Notes under the pieces: generated by a model
The model's database searches: none
What the model was told of the DNA's origin: nothing
The model's input: only the letters and a program-made list of their open reading frames with translations
From: Streptomyces toyocaensis
GTDB lineage: Bacteria; Actinomycetota; Actinomycetes; Streptomycetales; Streptomycetaceae
Assembly: GCF_000725125.1 (NCBI RefSeq)
Contig: NZ_JFCB01000006.1
Span: forward strand, 124,001-188,000
Length of the DNA stretch: 64,000 nucleotides
Direction: 5' to 3'
Program-made: the position numbers and the translations under genes
In this document: positions 16,213 through 30,368 of the stretch, in pieces
How positions within the stretch are numbered: position 1 is the first letter of the stretch
Layout: each line of letters begins with the position of its first letter

Positions 16213-18177
16213 GTGCAGTCACAGGATGCCGTCCCGCCCTCCGTGCGCTCCTCCTCCCCGGCCGGTCCGGGTGTGGACGTCGAGCAGGCGGAGGCCGCCC
16301 TCGTCGAGCACTATCCGCGGCTCGTCCGGCTCGCCTACCTGGTGCTGCCGTCCCACACCGGGCGGAGCAGGCGCGTGCTCACCGCGCACTCCCTGGTCCA
16401 GCGCGCGCTGCCCCGCGGCCGCTCCCCCGTGCCGGTCCTCCCCGCCCAGCCGGCCGGCCGTGCCGGGGACGCCGGCTACGCGCTGGTCCGGCTGCGGGTG
16501 GTGCGCACGGCGCTGGAGGCGGGCCGGCCGCTGGGGCGCGGTGGCCTGCCCAGGCGGTCGCAGTTGCCGCCGCTGCTCCCGCAGGTGTGGGGGCTGAAGC
16601 TGTTCCCGCGGCCGGGCGGCGCCGACGAGCTGGCGCTGGACCAGCGGCTGTCCGCCCTGTCGGGACCGGCACGGGCCGCCCACGCGCTGCGCGGCCTCGA
16701 GCGGCTCCCTGACGGGGACGTACGTGAGGTGCTCACCGCCGCGGGCGTCGCCGACGTGGACGCCGCGCTGGCCGCGGCGGACCGGATCCCCGACGCGTAC
16801 CGGCTGCTCGACTCCCCCGAGTTCGACCCCTGTTCGCTCCAGGCCCGGCCGACGGACCTGCTGCGCCGCCGCCGGCGCCTGAGGGCCGCGCTCGTCGGCG
16901 GGACCGCGCTGGTGGTGTGCGGGACTCTGCTCGGGCTGCCGGGCGGCGGTTGGGGTCCCGACGGCGCCGCCGCTCCCCCGTACCCGCGCGACCCGGCCGC
17001 GCGGGCCGCGCTGGACCCGGGGAAGCTGACCCGGGTCTCCCCCGCCGCGTGGAAGACCTCGGCGCGCACCGACTTCTCGGTGTGGCCGGCGCGCGGCGGC
17101 CTCACCGGCGACCGGGCGCTGCTGCGCCGCGCCCTCACCGTCTGGGCGCGGCCCGGGGAGGGCGTCGAGGTGTCGGCGACCCCGGGCACCCCCTCCGGCG
17201 GCCCCGCGGGACCGCCCCAGCTGCTGTACGCGGGCACGGTCGACACCGCGCGGGTGGTGATCCTCCACGACGGTCTGCGCGTCGTCCGGTACGCCGAGCC
17301 GAGGGACGGCGACCGGGGCGCCGTGCTGGACTTCGCCCGGGCCGACGGTGCCGGGCGGGGCGGATCGAGCGCGGTGGTGCTGAGCCGGACCGACGGCAAC
17401 GTCCGCTATCTGACGGCACCCTGGGTGCGTGAGGCGGGCGAGCGGGACCTGCTCGAGCCGGGTTCCGGCGCGACGGCCCTGGACCTCGCCGACGGGGTGA
17501 CCCCGCCCCTGGCGGGTCCCGCGGCGCGGCGGGGGTCCTGCACCTCCTGGAACGTGCTGGAACTGACCGACGGCACCGGCACCCGGCTGGTGACCGACCT
17601 CGGCGAGCTGGTCCCGGCCCGCCTGACCACCGGGCGGCCCGGCGCGGTCACCGGGGCCGTCGGCGCGAAGGCGCTGCGCACCTGGGCGCCGTACGCCTGC
17701 TCGCTGGGCGCGCTGCGCTCGGCGGGGGTGCGGAGTGTGAACGCCTGGGCGTTCGCCGAGCAGCCGCTGCCCGGCGCGGGTGCAGCGGGCCGGGGGTCCA
17801 CCCGCCCGCAGGGCGAGGCAGGGACGGCGCAGTGGGTGTGCACCCGCGCGGAGACCTGGCGGGGCGGCGGTGCCCGGGTGCTGGCGCAGTTCCACACGCC
17901 CGGCGCGCGGTTCGGGGCGGTGGCGGCGAAGGCCGAGGACGTGCCGGCCTGCGGGGAGCGGGAGCCGGGGGTGCTCGCCGGGGTGCTGTGGAAGTCCGCG
18001 GCGGGCACCTGGTACCTGCTGGCGGCCGGCAGCCGCGGCACGGTGTCGGTGCGCGCGACGGGCGGGGTCGAGGGGTCGGTCCGGGGGCGTCTGCTGACCC
18101 TGCGCGCGCGGCAGGGTGCCCGGGCGGACCTCAGGGGCAGACTGGAGGACGGGCGGTCGATCAGCGGGCTGCGATGA
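16213..18177 (+). CDS. Sigma-like domain/transmembrane protein of unknown function
   Basis: A 654-residue protein starting at GTG. Residues about 20-210 resemble a degenerate RNA polymerase sigma factor: VEHYPRLVRLAYLVLP recalls sigma region 2, and a later helical part (GPARAAHALRGLERL, YRLLDSPEF) replaces region 4. RRRRRLRAAL then precedes one membrane helix (about 227-245). The remaining about 400 residues should be outside the cell and contain several Cys (RRGSCTSWN, YACSLG, QWVCTRAE, VPACGE). The start has no clear ribosome site, so its exact position is uncertain. No experimental function is known to me. Confidence 0.7.
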   Translation: MQSQDAVPPSVRSSSPAGPGVDVEQAEAALVEHYPRLVRLAYLVLPSHTGRSRRVLTAHSLVQRALPRGRSPVPVLPAQPAGRAGDAGYALVRLRVVRTALEAGRPLGRGGLPRRSQLPPLLPQVWGLKLFPRPGGADELALDQRLSALSGPARAAHALRGLERLPDGDVREVLTAAGVADVDAALAAADRIPDAYRLLDSPEFDPCSLQARPTDLLRRRRRLRAALVGGTALVVCGTLLGLPGGGWGPDGAAAPPYPRDPAARAALDPGKLTRVSPAAWKTSARTDFSVWPARGGLTGDRALLRRALTVWARPGEGVEVSATPGTPSGGPAGPPQLLYAGTVDTARVVILHDGLRVVRYAEPRDGDRGAVLDFARADGAGRGGSSAVVLSRTDGNVRYLTAPWVREAGERDLLEPGSGATALDLADGVTPPLAGPAARRGSCTSWNVLELTDGTGTRLVTDLGELVPARLTTGRPGAVTGAVGAKALRTWAPYACSLGALRSAGVRSVNAWAFAEQPLPGAGAAGRGSTRPQGEAGTAQWVCTRAETWRGGGARVLAQFHTPGARFGAVAAKAEDVPACGEREPGVLAGVLWKSAAGTWYLLAAGSRGTVSVRATGGVEGSVRGRLLTLRARQGARADLRGRLEDGRSISGLR

Positions 18178-18240
18178 CGGAGGAACACCGCGGGTTGGTC
18201 CGGACCGTGAGAGGCCGGAAACGATCGGTAAGGTGTTCGT

Positions 18241-18939
18241 ATGACTACCGGGGTACGTCGCAGAATGGGAGTCGAGGAGCGGCGGCAGCAGTTGATCGGC
18301 GTTGCCCTCGAACTGTTCAGCCGACGCTCCCCCGACGAGGTCTCCATCGACGAGATAGCGTCCCGGGCGGGCATCTCGCGCCCCCTCGTCTATCACTACT
18401 TCCCGGGCAAACTCAGCCTGTACGAGGCGGCGTTGAGGCGCGCCTCGGAGGATCTCGCGTCCCGGTTCGTCGAGCCGCAGGAGGGCCCGCTGGGGTCCCG
18501 GCTGCGCCGGGTGATGGTCCGGTTCTTCGACTTCGTCGAGGAGCACGGCCCCGGTTTCGCCGCCCTGATGCGCGGCGGCCCGGCGGTCGGCTCGTCGACG
18601 ACCAACGCGCTGGTCGACTCCGTACGGCAGGCCGCGTATGACCAGATGTTGTCGCACATGGGCGTGGTGGGTCCGGCACCGGCACGGCTGGAACTGGTCG
18701 TGCGCTCCTGGATCTCGCTCGTCGAGTCGACGGCGCTGATCTGGCTGGAGGGACGGCGGGTGCCGCGCGACGAGCTGGAGACCCAGCTGGTGCAGGACTT
18801 CGCCGCGCTCGCCGCCGTCGCCGCCGCGCGCGACGAGGAGCTGGCCACGCTGCTGCGCGGCCTGCTCGAGAAGGAGCCGGGCGACGGCCCGTTCACCGAC
18901 CTGGCCACCCGGCTGATCTCACTGGCGTCCGGGTCCTAG
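18241..18939 (+). CDS. TetR-family transcriptional regulator
   Basis: A 232-residue TetR regulator. The N-terminal DNA-binding part is EERRQQLIGVALELFSRR...VSIDEIASRAGISRPLVYHYFPGK, with the family's YxYF signature. The C-terminal ligand domain is helical and unremarkable. It starts 64 bases after the sigma-like gene. Its stop overlaps the stop of the convergent tautomerase gene by four bases, so the two transcripts are partly antisense at their ends. The ligand is unknown. Confidence 0.9.
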   Translation: MTTGVRRRMGVEERRQQLIGVALELFSRRSPDEVSIDEIASRAGISRPLVYHYFPGKLSLYEAALRRASEDLASRFVEPQEGPLGSRLRRVMVRFFDFVEEHGPGFAALMRGGPAVGSSTTNALVDSVRQAAYDQMLSHMGVVGPAPARLELVVRSWISLVESTALIWLEGRRVPRDELETQLVQDFAALAAVAAARDEELATLLRGLLEKEPGDGPFTDLATRLISLASGS

Positions 18940-19286
18940 AAGTCGGCCTTGCGGTAGGACGGGTCGAGGTCGCGGACCTCGGCGGAGACATGCGTCCGGT
19001 AGCCGTCCTCCGGTCCGACGAAGGCGCGCATGAGGTCCACCACGGCCTCGGTGAGCTGCGCCTTCGTCTCGTCGCTGCGCCCCGCGAGCAGACCGATCGT
19101 GACGTGCACGAGGGCGTGGCCGTCGGTGTCGGCGCCGACCGCCACGTCCTCCCCGCGCACGACCTGTGTCTTGCACGCCTCCGGCCGCGCGTCCGCCTTC
19201 TCGACGACCAGCGTGTGCAGCGCCGTCGCCAGCCCCTCCCAGTCGACGTCGTCGCGCCCGGTGCGGGCAACGAGGATCTGTGGCAT
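18936..19286 (-). CDS. Tautomerase-superfamily protein (CHMI-like)
   Basis: A 116-residue protein starting MPQILVARTGRDDVDW. The Pro after the initiator Met would be the N-terminal catalytic base of the tautomerase/MIF superfamily once Met is removed. Length and C-terminal features (VHVTIGLLAGRSDETKAQLTEAVVDLM) fit 5-carboxymethyl-2-hydroxymuconate isomerase-like proteins. No aromatic catabolism genes are near, so the true substrate is unclear. AGGAGG upstream supports the start. Confidence 0.75.
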   Translation of the reverse strand: MPQILVARTGRDDVDWEGLATALHTLVVEKADARPEACKTQVVRGEDVAVGADTDGHALVHVTIGLLAGRSDETKAQLTEAVVDLMRAFVGPEDGYRTHVSAEVRDLDPSYRKADF

Positions 19287-19341
19287 GAGCCCTCCTGTTC
19301 CAGGTCAGAAGGGCTCACACTAGCCTCGGCTCCCCAGCGGG

Positions 19342-24753
<5,412 letters not shown>

Positions 24754-24863
24754 GGCGTGAACTCCTTGCGCTTACGGCTCATTGGGTCCGACCCCACGCC
24801 ACGGCGACGGCTTTTTCCGGCCACGCCACCGGGCTCCGGCCGAGACGCTATCGCCGTTGAAAC

Positions 24864-24886
24864 CTTTACAGCAAGGGTTGTGAAAG
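24864..24886. promoter_or_regulatory. Possible operator upstream of amylopullulanase
   Basis: CTTTACA and TGTGAAAG flank GCAAGGGT, an imperfect inverted repeat containing a GCAAGG core like the CTTGC half-sites elsewhere in the maltose cluster. Weak evidence. Confidence 0.35.
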
Positions 24887-24914
24887 TAACGGTAAGGAAT
24901 TGCATCCCGGCCGT

Positions 24915-24948
24915 GGGCCGCGCCGCCCCGTGAACGGCGGCGCGGCCC
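24915..24948 (-). terminator. Alpha-amylase gene terminator
   Basis: GGGCCGCGCCGCC and GGCGGCGCGGCCC form a 13-bp perfect stem just after the alpha-amylase stop. Confidence 0.8.
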
Positions 24949-24956
24949 AGGCCCGT

Positions 24957-26330
24957 TCAGCAGCCCGACTTGCCCGCGTACACCGCGAGGGCCGTGTTGC
25001 TGCCCAGCGTGGCGGTCAGCTGGCCCGAACTGTTCACCGTCACCGGCGTGTTGTTCTGCACGTTGCAGTACGTGCCCGCCGGGAGGGAGGTCTGGTAGGT
25101 GCGGGTCAGCGAGCCCGACTCGTGGTTGATGGCCACGAAGCCCTTGCTGCCCCGGCCGAAGGCGATCGCGTCGCCGCCGTTGTCCCACCAGTTGGTGACC
25201 GCCTGGCCCCGGGTCGCGTTGCGGAAGCCGACCATGGACCTGATCTCCCGCCAGTTGTGCTGGCACTTCCAGCCGCTCTGCCAGCAGGCGCTCACCTGGC
25301 CGCCGTTCGCCGGGCCCGCGTCGTGGTCGGTGAACTCGTAGCCGGAGTTGATGTCCGGGGCGCCGTACGGCCAGGCCAGCATGAAGACGTTGGCCAGCGT
25401 GTAGGTGGCGTTGTCCTTGTAGGACAGCGTGCTGCCGTTGCGCTCGGTGTCGTGGTTGTCGACGAAGACGCCGGAGACGGAGCTGTTCATGTAGCCCCAG
25501 CCCTCGCCGTAGTTCTTCAGGTAGGCGAGGTTCTCGTTGGTGAAGACCCGCTTGAGGTCGTAGGCGTAGCGGAACTCCTGGACGTCGCCGTTCCCGGTGT
25601 ACTCGGTGGGCTGGACGGCTTCGCCGGCGCCGTAGATGACCTCCTGCTTCCAGTACACGGACGGGTTGGTCAGGCGGGACTTGATGTTGGCGAGGTCGGC
25701 GGCCGGCATGTGCTTGGCCGCGTCGATGCGGAACCCGTCCACACCGAGGGAGAGCAGGTCGTTCATGTACCCCGCGATGGTCCTGCGGACGTGGTCCTCG
25801 CCGGTGTCGAGGTCGGCGAGGCCGACCAGCTCGCAGTTCTGGACGTTCCAGCGGTCGCCGTAGTTGGTGATCTGCGCGGTGCAGTTGTCGAAGTCGTACG
25901 AGGAGTACAGGCCGGGGTAGTTGTACTTGGTGTACGACGATCCGCCGGTGCCGGTCCCGCTGCCCGCGGACATGTGGTTGATGACCGTGTCGGCGACGAC
26001 CTTGACGCCTGCCGCGTGGCAGGTGTCGACCATGTTCTTGAACGCGGCGCGGTCGCCGAGGCGGCCGGCGATCTTGTAGCTCACCGGCTGGTAGGACGTC
26101 CACCACTGCGAGCCCTGTATGTGCTCGGCGGGCGGGGAGACCTGGACGTATCCGTATCCCGCGGGGCCGAGGGTGTTGGTGCACTCGCGTGCGACGGAGG
26201 CGAAGTTCCACTCGAAGAGGACGGCGGTCACGTCCCTGGTGCCGGGCGGGGAGGCCTCCGCACCGGTCGGGGTCATGACAATCGAGGCGGCCGCGAGGGC
26301 GACGGCCGCGGAGAGGGTTCTGCGTGCCAT
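24957..26330 (-). CDS. Secreted alpha-amylase (animal-type GH13)
   Basis: A 457-residue endo-amylase with a Sec-type signal ([27 protein letters not shown]). GH13 motifs are [16 protein letters not shown] (nucleophile Asp), VIYGAGEA (acid/base Glu) and FVDNHDTER. The all-beta C-terminal domain ends the protein; the CBM20 starch-binding domain found in many longer Streptomyces amylases is absent. AAGGA eight bases upstream of the ATG at 26330 supports this start over one six codons earlier. CTTGCAG/TTGCGGCAA repeats in the promoter region point to MalR regulation. Confidence 0.93.
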   Translation of the reverse strand: MARRTLSAAVALAAASIVMTPTGAEASPPGTRDVTAVLFEWNFASVARECTNTLGPAGYGYVQVSPPAEHIQGSQWWTSYQPVSYKIAGRLGDRAAFKNMVDTCHAAGVKVVADTVINHMSAGSGTGTGGSSYTKYNYPGLYSSYDFDNCTAQITNYGDRWNVQNCELVGLADLDTGEDHVRRTIAGYMNDLLSLGVDGFRIDAAKHMPAADLANIKSRLTNPSVYWKQEVIYGAGEAVQPTEYTGNGDVQEFRYAYDLKRVFTNENLAYLKNYGEGWGYMNSSVSGVFVDNHDTERNGSTLSYKDNATYTLANVFMLAWPYGAPDINSGYEFTDHDAGPANGGQVSACWQSGWKCQHNWREIRSMVGFRNATRGQAVTNWWDNGGDAIAFGRGSKGFVAINHESGSLTRTYQTSLPAGTYCNVQNNTPVTVNSSGQLTATLGSNTALAVYAGKSGC

Positions 26331-26387
26331 GTGGGGTTCCTTCTTCATCGAAGGGTGTGGGGATACCGCCGGAGTTGGTTGAAGCTT

Positions 26388-26418
26388 CTTGCAGAAAGCT
26401 TCAGCAACCTTGCGGCAA
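26388..26418. promoter_or_regulatory. MalR-type operator candidate for the alpha-amylase gene
   Basis: CTTGCAG at 26388-26394 and CTTGCGGCAA at 26409-26418, 60-90 bases upstream of the amylase start. The CTTGCAG half-site is the same as that between malE and malR. Confidence 0.55.
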
Positions 26419-26495
26419 CGCAGATGTTAGAGGCCCGCCACCCGAAAAGGCAGCGGGCCGTACCAACTTGAATGAAAAAAGTTGCGGGGCGGTCG

Positions 26496-28190
26496 TCAGC
26501 CCGTGGTCCACCACACGGTGGTGTCCGCCGGGACCTTCGCCTCGCCGGCCGTCTCCTCCACCTCACCGCTGGCGATCAGCACCCGCCCGTACGCCGGGGT
26601 GGTCACCGACTCCGCCGTGGTGTTGGCGACGCACACGAACTCCCCGCGCCGGAAGGCGAGGACGCCCTCGGGCGCCCGCAGCCATTCCACCGCGTCGCCC
26701 GCGCCCAGGTCGGCCCGCTCCCGGCGCACGGCGAGCGCGGACCGGTACAGCTCCAGGGTCGAGCCGGGGTCGCCGGTCTGCGCCTCGACGCTGAGCTCGG
26801 CCCAGTCCTCCGGCTGCGGCAGCCAGCTCCCTCCGTCACCGAAGCCGTACGACGAGCCCGCGCGGGTCCACGGGATCGGCACCCGGCAGCCGTCGCGGAA
26901 GCCGTCCTGGCCCGCGCCCCGGAAGTACGCCGGGTCCTGGCGCACCTCGTCCGGCAGGTCCACGACGTCCGGCAGACCGAGTTCCTCGCCCTGGTAGACG
27001 TACGCCGAACCGGGCAGCGCCAGCATCAGCAGCGACGCCGCACGGGCGCGCCGCAGCCCCAGCTCACGGTCCCCGGCCAGTCGGATCTGGGTGCCGAGGC
27101 CCGCCGGGTTGGCGAAGCGGGTGGCGTGCCGGGTGACGTCGTGGTTGGACAGCACCCAGGTGGCCGGGGCGCCGACCGGGCGCATGGCGTCCAGGGTGCG
27201 GTCGACGACCGTGCGCAGCTCCTCGGCGTCCCAGTGGGTGCCCAGGTACTGGAAGTTGAACGCCTGGTGCAGCTCGTCGGGGCGCACGTAGTTGGCGGTG
27301 CGCTCGACGGTCGGGGTCCACGCCTCGGCGACGAAGATACGCTCGCCCGAGTACTCGTCGAGGATGAGCCGCCACTGCCGGTAGATGTCGTGCACGCCGT
27401 CCTGGTCGAAGAACGGCATGACATCGTTGCCCAGCAGCTTCAGCTGCTCGTGGGATCCAAGGTCCGGCAGGCCTTTCGCCTTCACCATGCCGTGGGCGAC
27501 GTCGATACGGAAGCCGTCCACGCCCATGTCCAGCCAGAACCGCAGGATGGAGCGGAACTCGTCGCCGACCGCCGGGTGCTCCCAGTTGAAGTCGGGCTGC
27601 TCGGGCGCGAAGAGGTGCAGGTACCACTCGCCGGGCGTACCGTCGGGCTCGGTGACCCGGGTCCAGGCGGGCCCGCCGAAGATCGACTCCCAGTCGTTGG
27701 GCGGCAGCTCGCCGTTCTCGCCCTTGCCGGGACGGAAGTGGTAGCGGTCCCGCGAGGGCGAGCCGGGGCCCTCGGCGAGGGCCCGCTTGAACCACTCGTG
27801 CTGGTCGGAGGAGTGGTTGGGCACGAGGTCGACGATGATCCTGAGACCCAGTGCGTGGGCGTCGCGGATCAGCGCGTCCGCGTCGAGCAGGGTGCCGAAC
27901 ATGGGATCGACGGCACGGTAGTCGGCGACGTCGTAGCCGGCGTCGGCCTGCGGCGAGGCGTAGAAGGGGCTGAGCCACACGGCGTCCACACCGAGGTCGC
28001 GCAGGTACGGCAGACGGGAGCGGATGCCTTCCAGGTCGCCCATGCCGTCGCCGTTGCTGTCGGCGAAGCTGCGCGGGTACACCTGGTAGATCACCGCGTC
28101 CCGCCACCAGTCACGGCGGCGGGCGACGGTGGCGACGGCCGCGTCGGTCGTGGGGGTCGGGGCCGGGGCGGCGGAGGGCTGCTGGCTCAT
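26496..28190 (-). CDS. aglA: Alpha-glucosidase (GH13)
   Basis: A 564-residue cytoplasmic enzyme, without signal peptide, that hydrolyses imported maltose/malto-oligosaccharides to glucose. Early motifs WWRDAVIYQVYPRSFADSNGDGMGDLEGI and DLVPNHSSDQHEWF are typical of the GH13 oligo-glucosidase branch. Catalytic regions are GFRIDVAHG (nucleophile Asp), FVAEAWTP (acid/base Glu) and VLSNHDVTRH. It is downstream of malEFG in the same orientation, separated from malG by a hairpin. In Streptomyces aglA is co-transcribed or co-regulated with the MalR system. Confidence 0.93.
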   Translation of the reverse strand: MSQQPSAAPAPTPTTDAAVATVARRRDWWRDAVIYQVYPRSFADSNGDGMGDLEGIRSRLPYLRDLGVDAVWLSPFYASPQADAGYDVADYRAVDPMFGTLLDADALIRDAHALGLRIIVDLVPNHSSDQHEWFKRALAEGPGSPSRDRYHFRPGKGENGELPPNDWESIFGGPAWTRVTEPDGTPGEWYLHLFAPEQPDFNWEHPAVGDEFRSILRFWLDMGVDGFRIDVAHGMVKAKGLPDLGSHEQLKLLGNDVMPFFDQDGVHDIYRQWRLILDEYSGERIFVAEAWTPTVERTANYVRPDELHQAFNFQYLGTHWDAEELRTVVDRTLDAMRPVGAPATWVLSNHDVTRHATRFANPAGLGTQIRLAGDRELGLRRARAASLLMLALPGSAYVYQGEELGLPDVVDLPDEVRQDPAYFRGAGQDGFRDGCRVPIPWTRAGSSYGFGDGGSWLPQPEDWAELSVEAQTGDPGSTLELYRSALAVRRERADLGAGDAVEWLRAPEGVLAFRRGEFVCVANTTAESVTTPAYGRVLIASGEVEETAGEAKVPADTTVWWTTG

Positions 28191-28246
28191 GTCGTCCTTG
28201 ATACGAGTGCGGTCGGGAGACGAGTGGGGGTGACGGCGGAGGAACG

Positions 28247-28292
28247 AGGCGGCCGCGGTGACAGCGGGGTCGGATGGGCACCGCGGCCGCCT
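28247..28292 (-). terminator. Hairpin between malG and aglA
   Basis: AGGCGGCCGCGGTG and CACCGCGGCCGCCT, a 14-bp perfect stem with an 18-base loop. It may lower expression of aglA relative to malEFG or end the malEFG message. Confidence 0.7.
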
Positions 28293-28335
28293 ACCCGCGC
28301 GAGTCAGGCGCGCGGGAGTCGTACCACGAAGGGGG

Positions 28336-29253
28336 TCAGCCCTTCGTGCCGCCGGCGGTGAGGCCGGTGACCAGGTTCTTCTGCACCAGGTAGAAGAACG
28401 CGGAGACCGGTATCGCGATCAGGACCGCGGTGGCGGCCATCAGGTTGCGCTGTGCGTCGTGCTCGCTGACGAAGCTCTGCAGACCGACGGCGAGCGTGTA
28501 CTTCTCGTCGTCGAGCATGAACGTCGTGGCGAAGGCGACCTCGCCGAACGCCGTGATGAAGCTGTAGAACGCGGCGACCGCCAGCCCGGGTTTGGCGAGC
28601 GGCAGGATCAGCCGCGCGAACGTGCCGAAGGGGGTCAGCCCGTCGACGCGTCCGGCCTCGTCGATCTCGAAGGGGATGGTGTCGAAGTAGCCCTTCATCA
28701 GCCAGGCGCAGTACGGCACCGCCGTCGAGCAGTAGACGAGGATGAGTCCAAGGTAGCTGTCGATGAGCTGCAGATCCGAGAGGATCTGGTACATCGGGAC
28801 CATCAGGACGGCCACCGGGAACATCTGGGTGACCAGCAGCACCCACATGAACTTCTTGTAGCCCGGGAAGCGCATGCGGGAGACGGCGTAGCCGGTGGTG
28901 GCGGCGACCAGCACGCCGATGACCGTGGTGCCGAGCGACACGATCAGCGAGCTCTTCAGCCAGTCGAAGAAGTTCGTGTTCTGCAGCACGAACGCGTAGT
29001 TGTCGAGCGTCATCTTTCCCCAGATGCCGCCGGGACGCAGATAGTCGTCCTTGTCGGGGCCGAGGGACAGGAAAAGCAGCCAGGCGACCGGGAACAGGGC
29101 GATCAGGCTGGCCACGACCAGGATGCCGTGCGAGGTGAGGCGGGCCAGGGGGCTGCTCTCCCCGCGCCGGGGGGCCTTGCGGGGCGACGCCTTCCGACGC
29201 TCGTCGGCAGGACGGTCCGCCGGAGCAGGGGTGGTGACGGTGGAGGTGCTCAT
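28336..29253 (-). CDS. malG: Maltose ABC transporter permease MalG
   Basis: A 305-residue inner permease with six hydrophobic segments. The EAA loop coupling to the ATPase reads EIDEAGRVDGLTPFGTFARLILPLAKPG. GCAGGAG upstream fixes the ATG at 29253; an earlier in-frame start has no ribosome site. It follows malF by 13 bases. No ATPase gene is in the cluster; as in other streptomycetes a shared MsiK-type ATPase encoded elsewhere is expected. Confidence 0.95.
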   Translation of the reverse strand: MSTSTVTTPAPADRPADERRKASPRKAPRRGESSPLARLTSHGILVVASLIALFPVAWLLFLSLGPDKDDYLRPGGIWGKMTLDNYAFVLQNTNFFDWLKSSLIVSLGTTVIGVLVAATTGYAVSRMRFPGYKKFMWVLLVTQMFPVAVLMVPMYQILSDLQLIDSYLGLILVYCSTAVPYCAWLMKGYFDTIPFEIDEAGRVDGLTPFGTFARLILPLAKPGLAVAAFYSFITAFGEVAFATTFMLDDEKYTLAVGLQSFVSEHDAQRNLMAATAVLIAIPVSAFFYLVQKNLVTGLTAGGTKG

Positions 29254-29266
29254 GGGGACTCCTGCC

Positions 29267-30271
29267 TCAGATCGCGAGCTGCTGCTCATTGCGGTTCAGC
29301 CAGCGGCGGTAGAAGGAGGTGAAGACGATCAGGATGGCCAGCAGGAGCATGCCGTAGGCGGCGGACTCGGCGAACTCGCGCGGCTGCTGTCCGAAGCCGA
29401 GCTGGTAGGCCCAGGTCACGAGGATCTGTGCGTCCGGGGCCGTGTTGCCGAACAGCAGGAAGATGATCGCGAACTGGTTGAAGGTCCAGATGACGCCGAG
29501 CAGGATCACGGTGGAGCTGACCGAGCGCAGACCGGGCAGGGTGACGTGCCGGAAGCGCTGCCAGGCACTGGCTCCGTCCATCTCGGCCGCCTCGTACAGG
29601 CTGGCGTCGATCGACTGCAGCCCGCCGAGCAGGGAGATCATCATGAACGGCACACCGCACCAGGTGTTGACCACGATGGCGGCGACGCGCTGCCAGAACG
29701 AGTCCTCCAGCCACGCCGGGGTCGGCAGGCCGAGGAAGTCCAGGCCGGAGTTGATGATGCCGGCGTCGGCGAGCATGAAGCGCCAGCCGAAGACGGTGAC
29801 GAAGGTCGGCACCGCCCACGGCAGGATCAGGACGAGCCGGTAGAGGGTGCGGCCGCGCAGCTTCTGGTTGAGCAGCAGGGCGAGGCCCAGGCCGATGCCG
29901 TAGTGCAGGGCGACACAGGCCGCCGTCCACACGATCGTCCAGAGGAAGTGCGACCAGAAGCGGTCGTAGGCCGTCTCGCCCCACAGGATGTCGGCGTAGT
30001 TGTCGATGCCGATGAACTTGTAGGTGGCCTCGATCTCGTTGACGCCGATGGTGCGGGCCGAGTTCAGGCTGTCCGCGTCGGTGAGCGTCAGGTAGAAGCC
30101 GTACGCCAGCGGGTACAGCACGATGACGCCGAGCACGAGGGCCACCGGCGCGATCATGGCGTAGGCGTACCAGTGCTTCTGGTAGGCGTGCTTCAAACGC
30201 TGGCCCGGCCCGGGGCTGGGCGCGCGGTCACCGCGGCGCTTGCCGGTCGCGCGGTCGATGGCGACTGTCAT
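29267..30271 (-). CDS. malF: Maltose ABC transporter permease MalF
   Basis: A 334-residue permease. The N-terminal segment is cytoplasmic and basic (RATGKRRGDRAPSPG), followed by about six to eight membrane helices. The coupling loop is SLYEAAEMDGASAWQRFRHVTLPG (EAA motif). It lies between malE and malG; a large hairpin separates it from malE, which is usual where the binding protein must be made in excess. Confidence 0.95.
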   Translation of the reverse strand: MTVAIDRATGKRRGDRAPSPGPGQRLKHAYQKHWYAYAMIAPVALVLGVIVLYPLAYGFYLTLTDADSLNSARTIGVNEIEATYKFIGIDNYADILWGETAYDRFWSHFLWTIVWTAACVALHYGIGLGLALLLNQKLRGRTLYRLVLILPWAVPTFVTVFGWRFMLADAGIINSGLDFLGLPTPAWLEDSFWQRVAAIVVNTWCGVPFMMISLLGGLQSIDASLYEAAEMDGASAWQRFRHVTLPGLRSVSSTVILLGVIWTFNQFAIIFLLFGNTAPDAQILVTWAYQLGFGQQPREFAESAAYGMLLLAILIVFTSFYRRWLNRNEQQLAI

Positions 30272-30317
30272 GGTTCGGCACCTTCTGGATGATCAAGGAG
30301 TACGGCACACAGGCCGG

Positions 30318-30360
30318 TGGCCGCCGGACCCTCCCTCGCGGGAAGCGGGTCCGGCGGCCA
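30318..30360 (-). terminator. Intercistronic hairpin between malE and malF
   Basis: TGGCCGCCGGACCC and GGGTCCGGCGGCCA, a 14-bp perfect stem just after the malE stop. Likely a partial terminator or a stabiliser of the malE message. Confidence 0.75.
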
Positions 30361-30368
30361 CACCGGCA

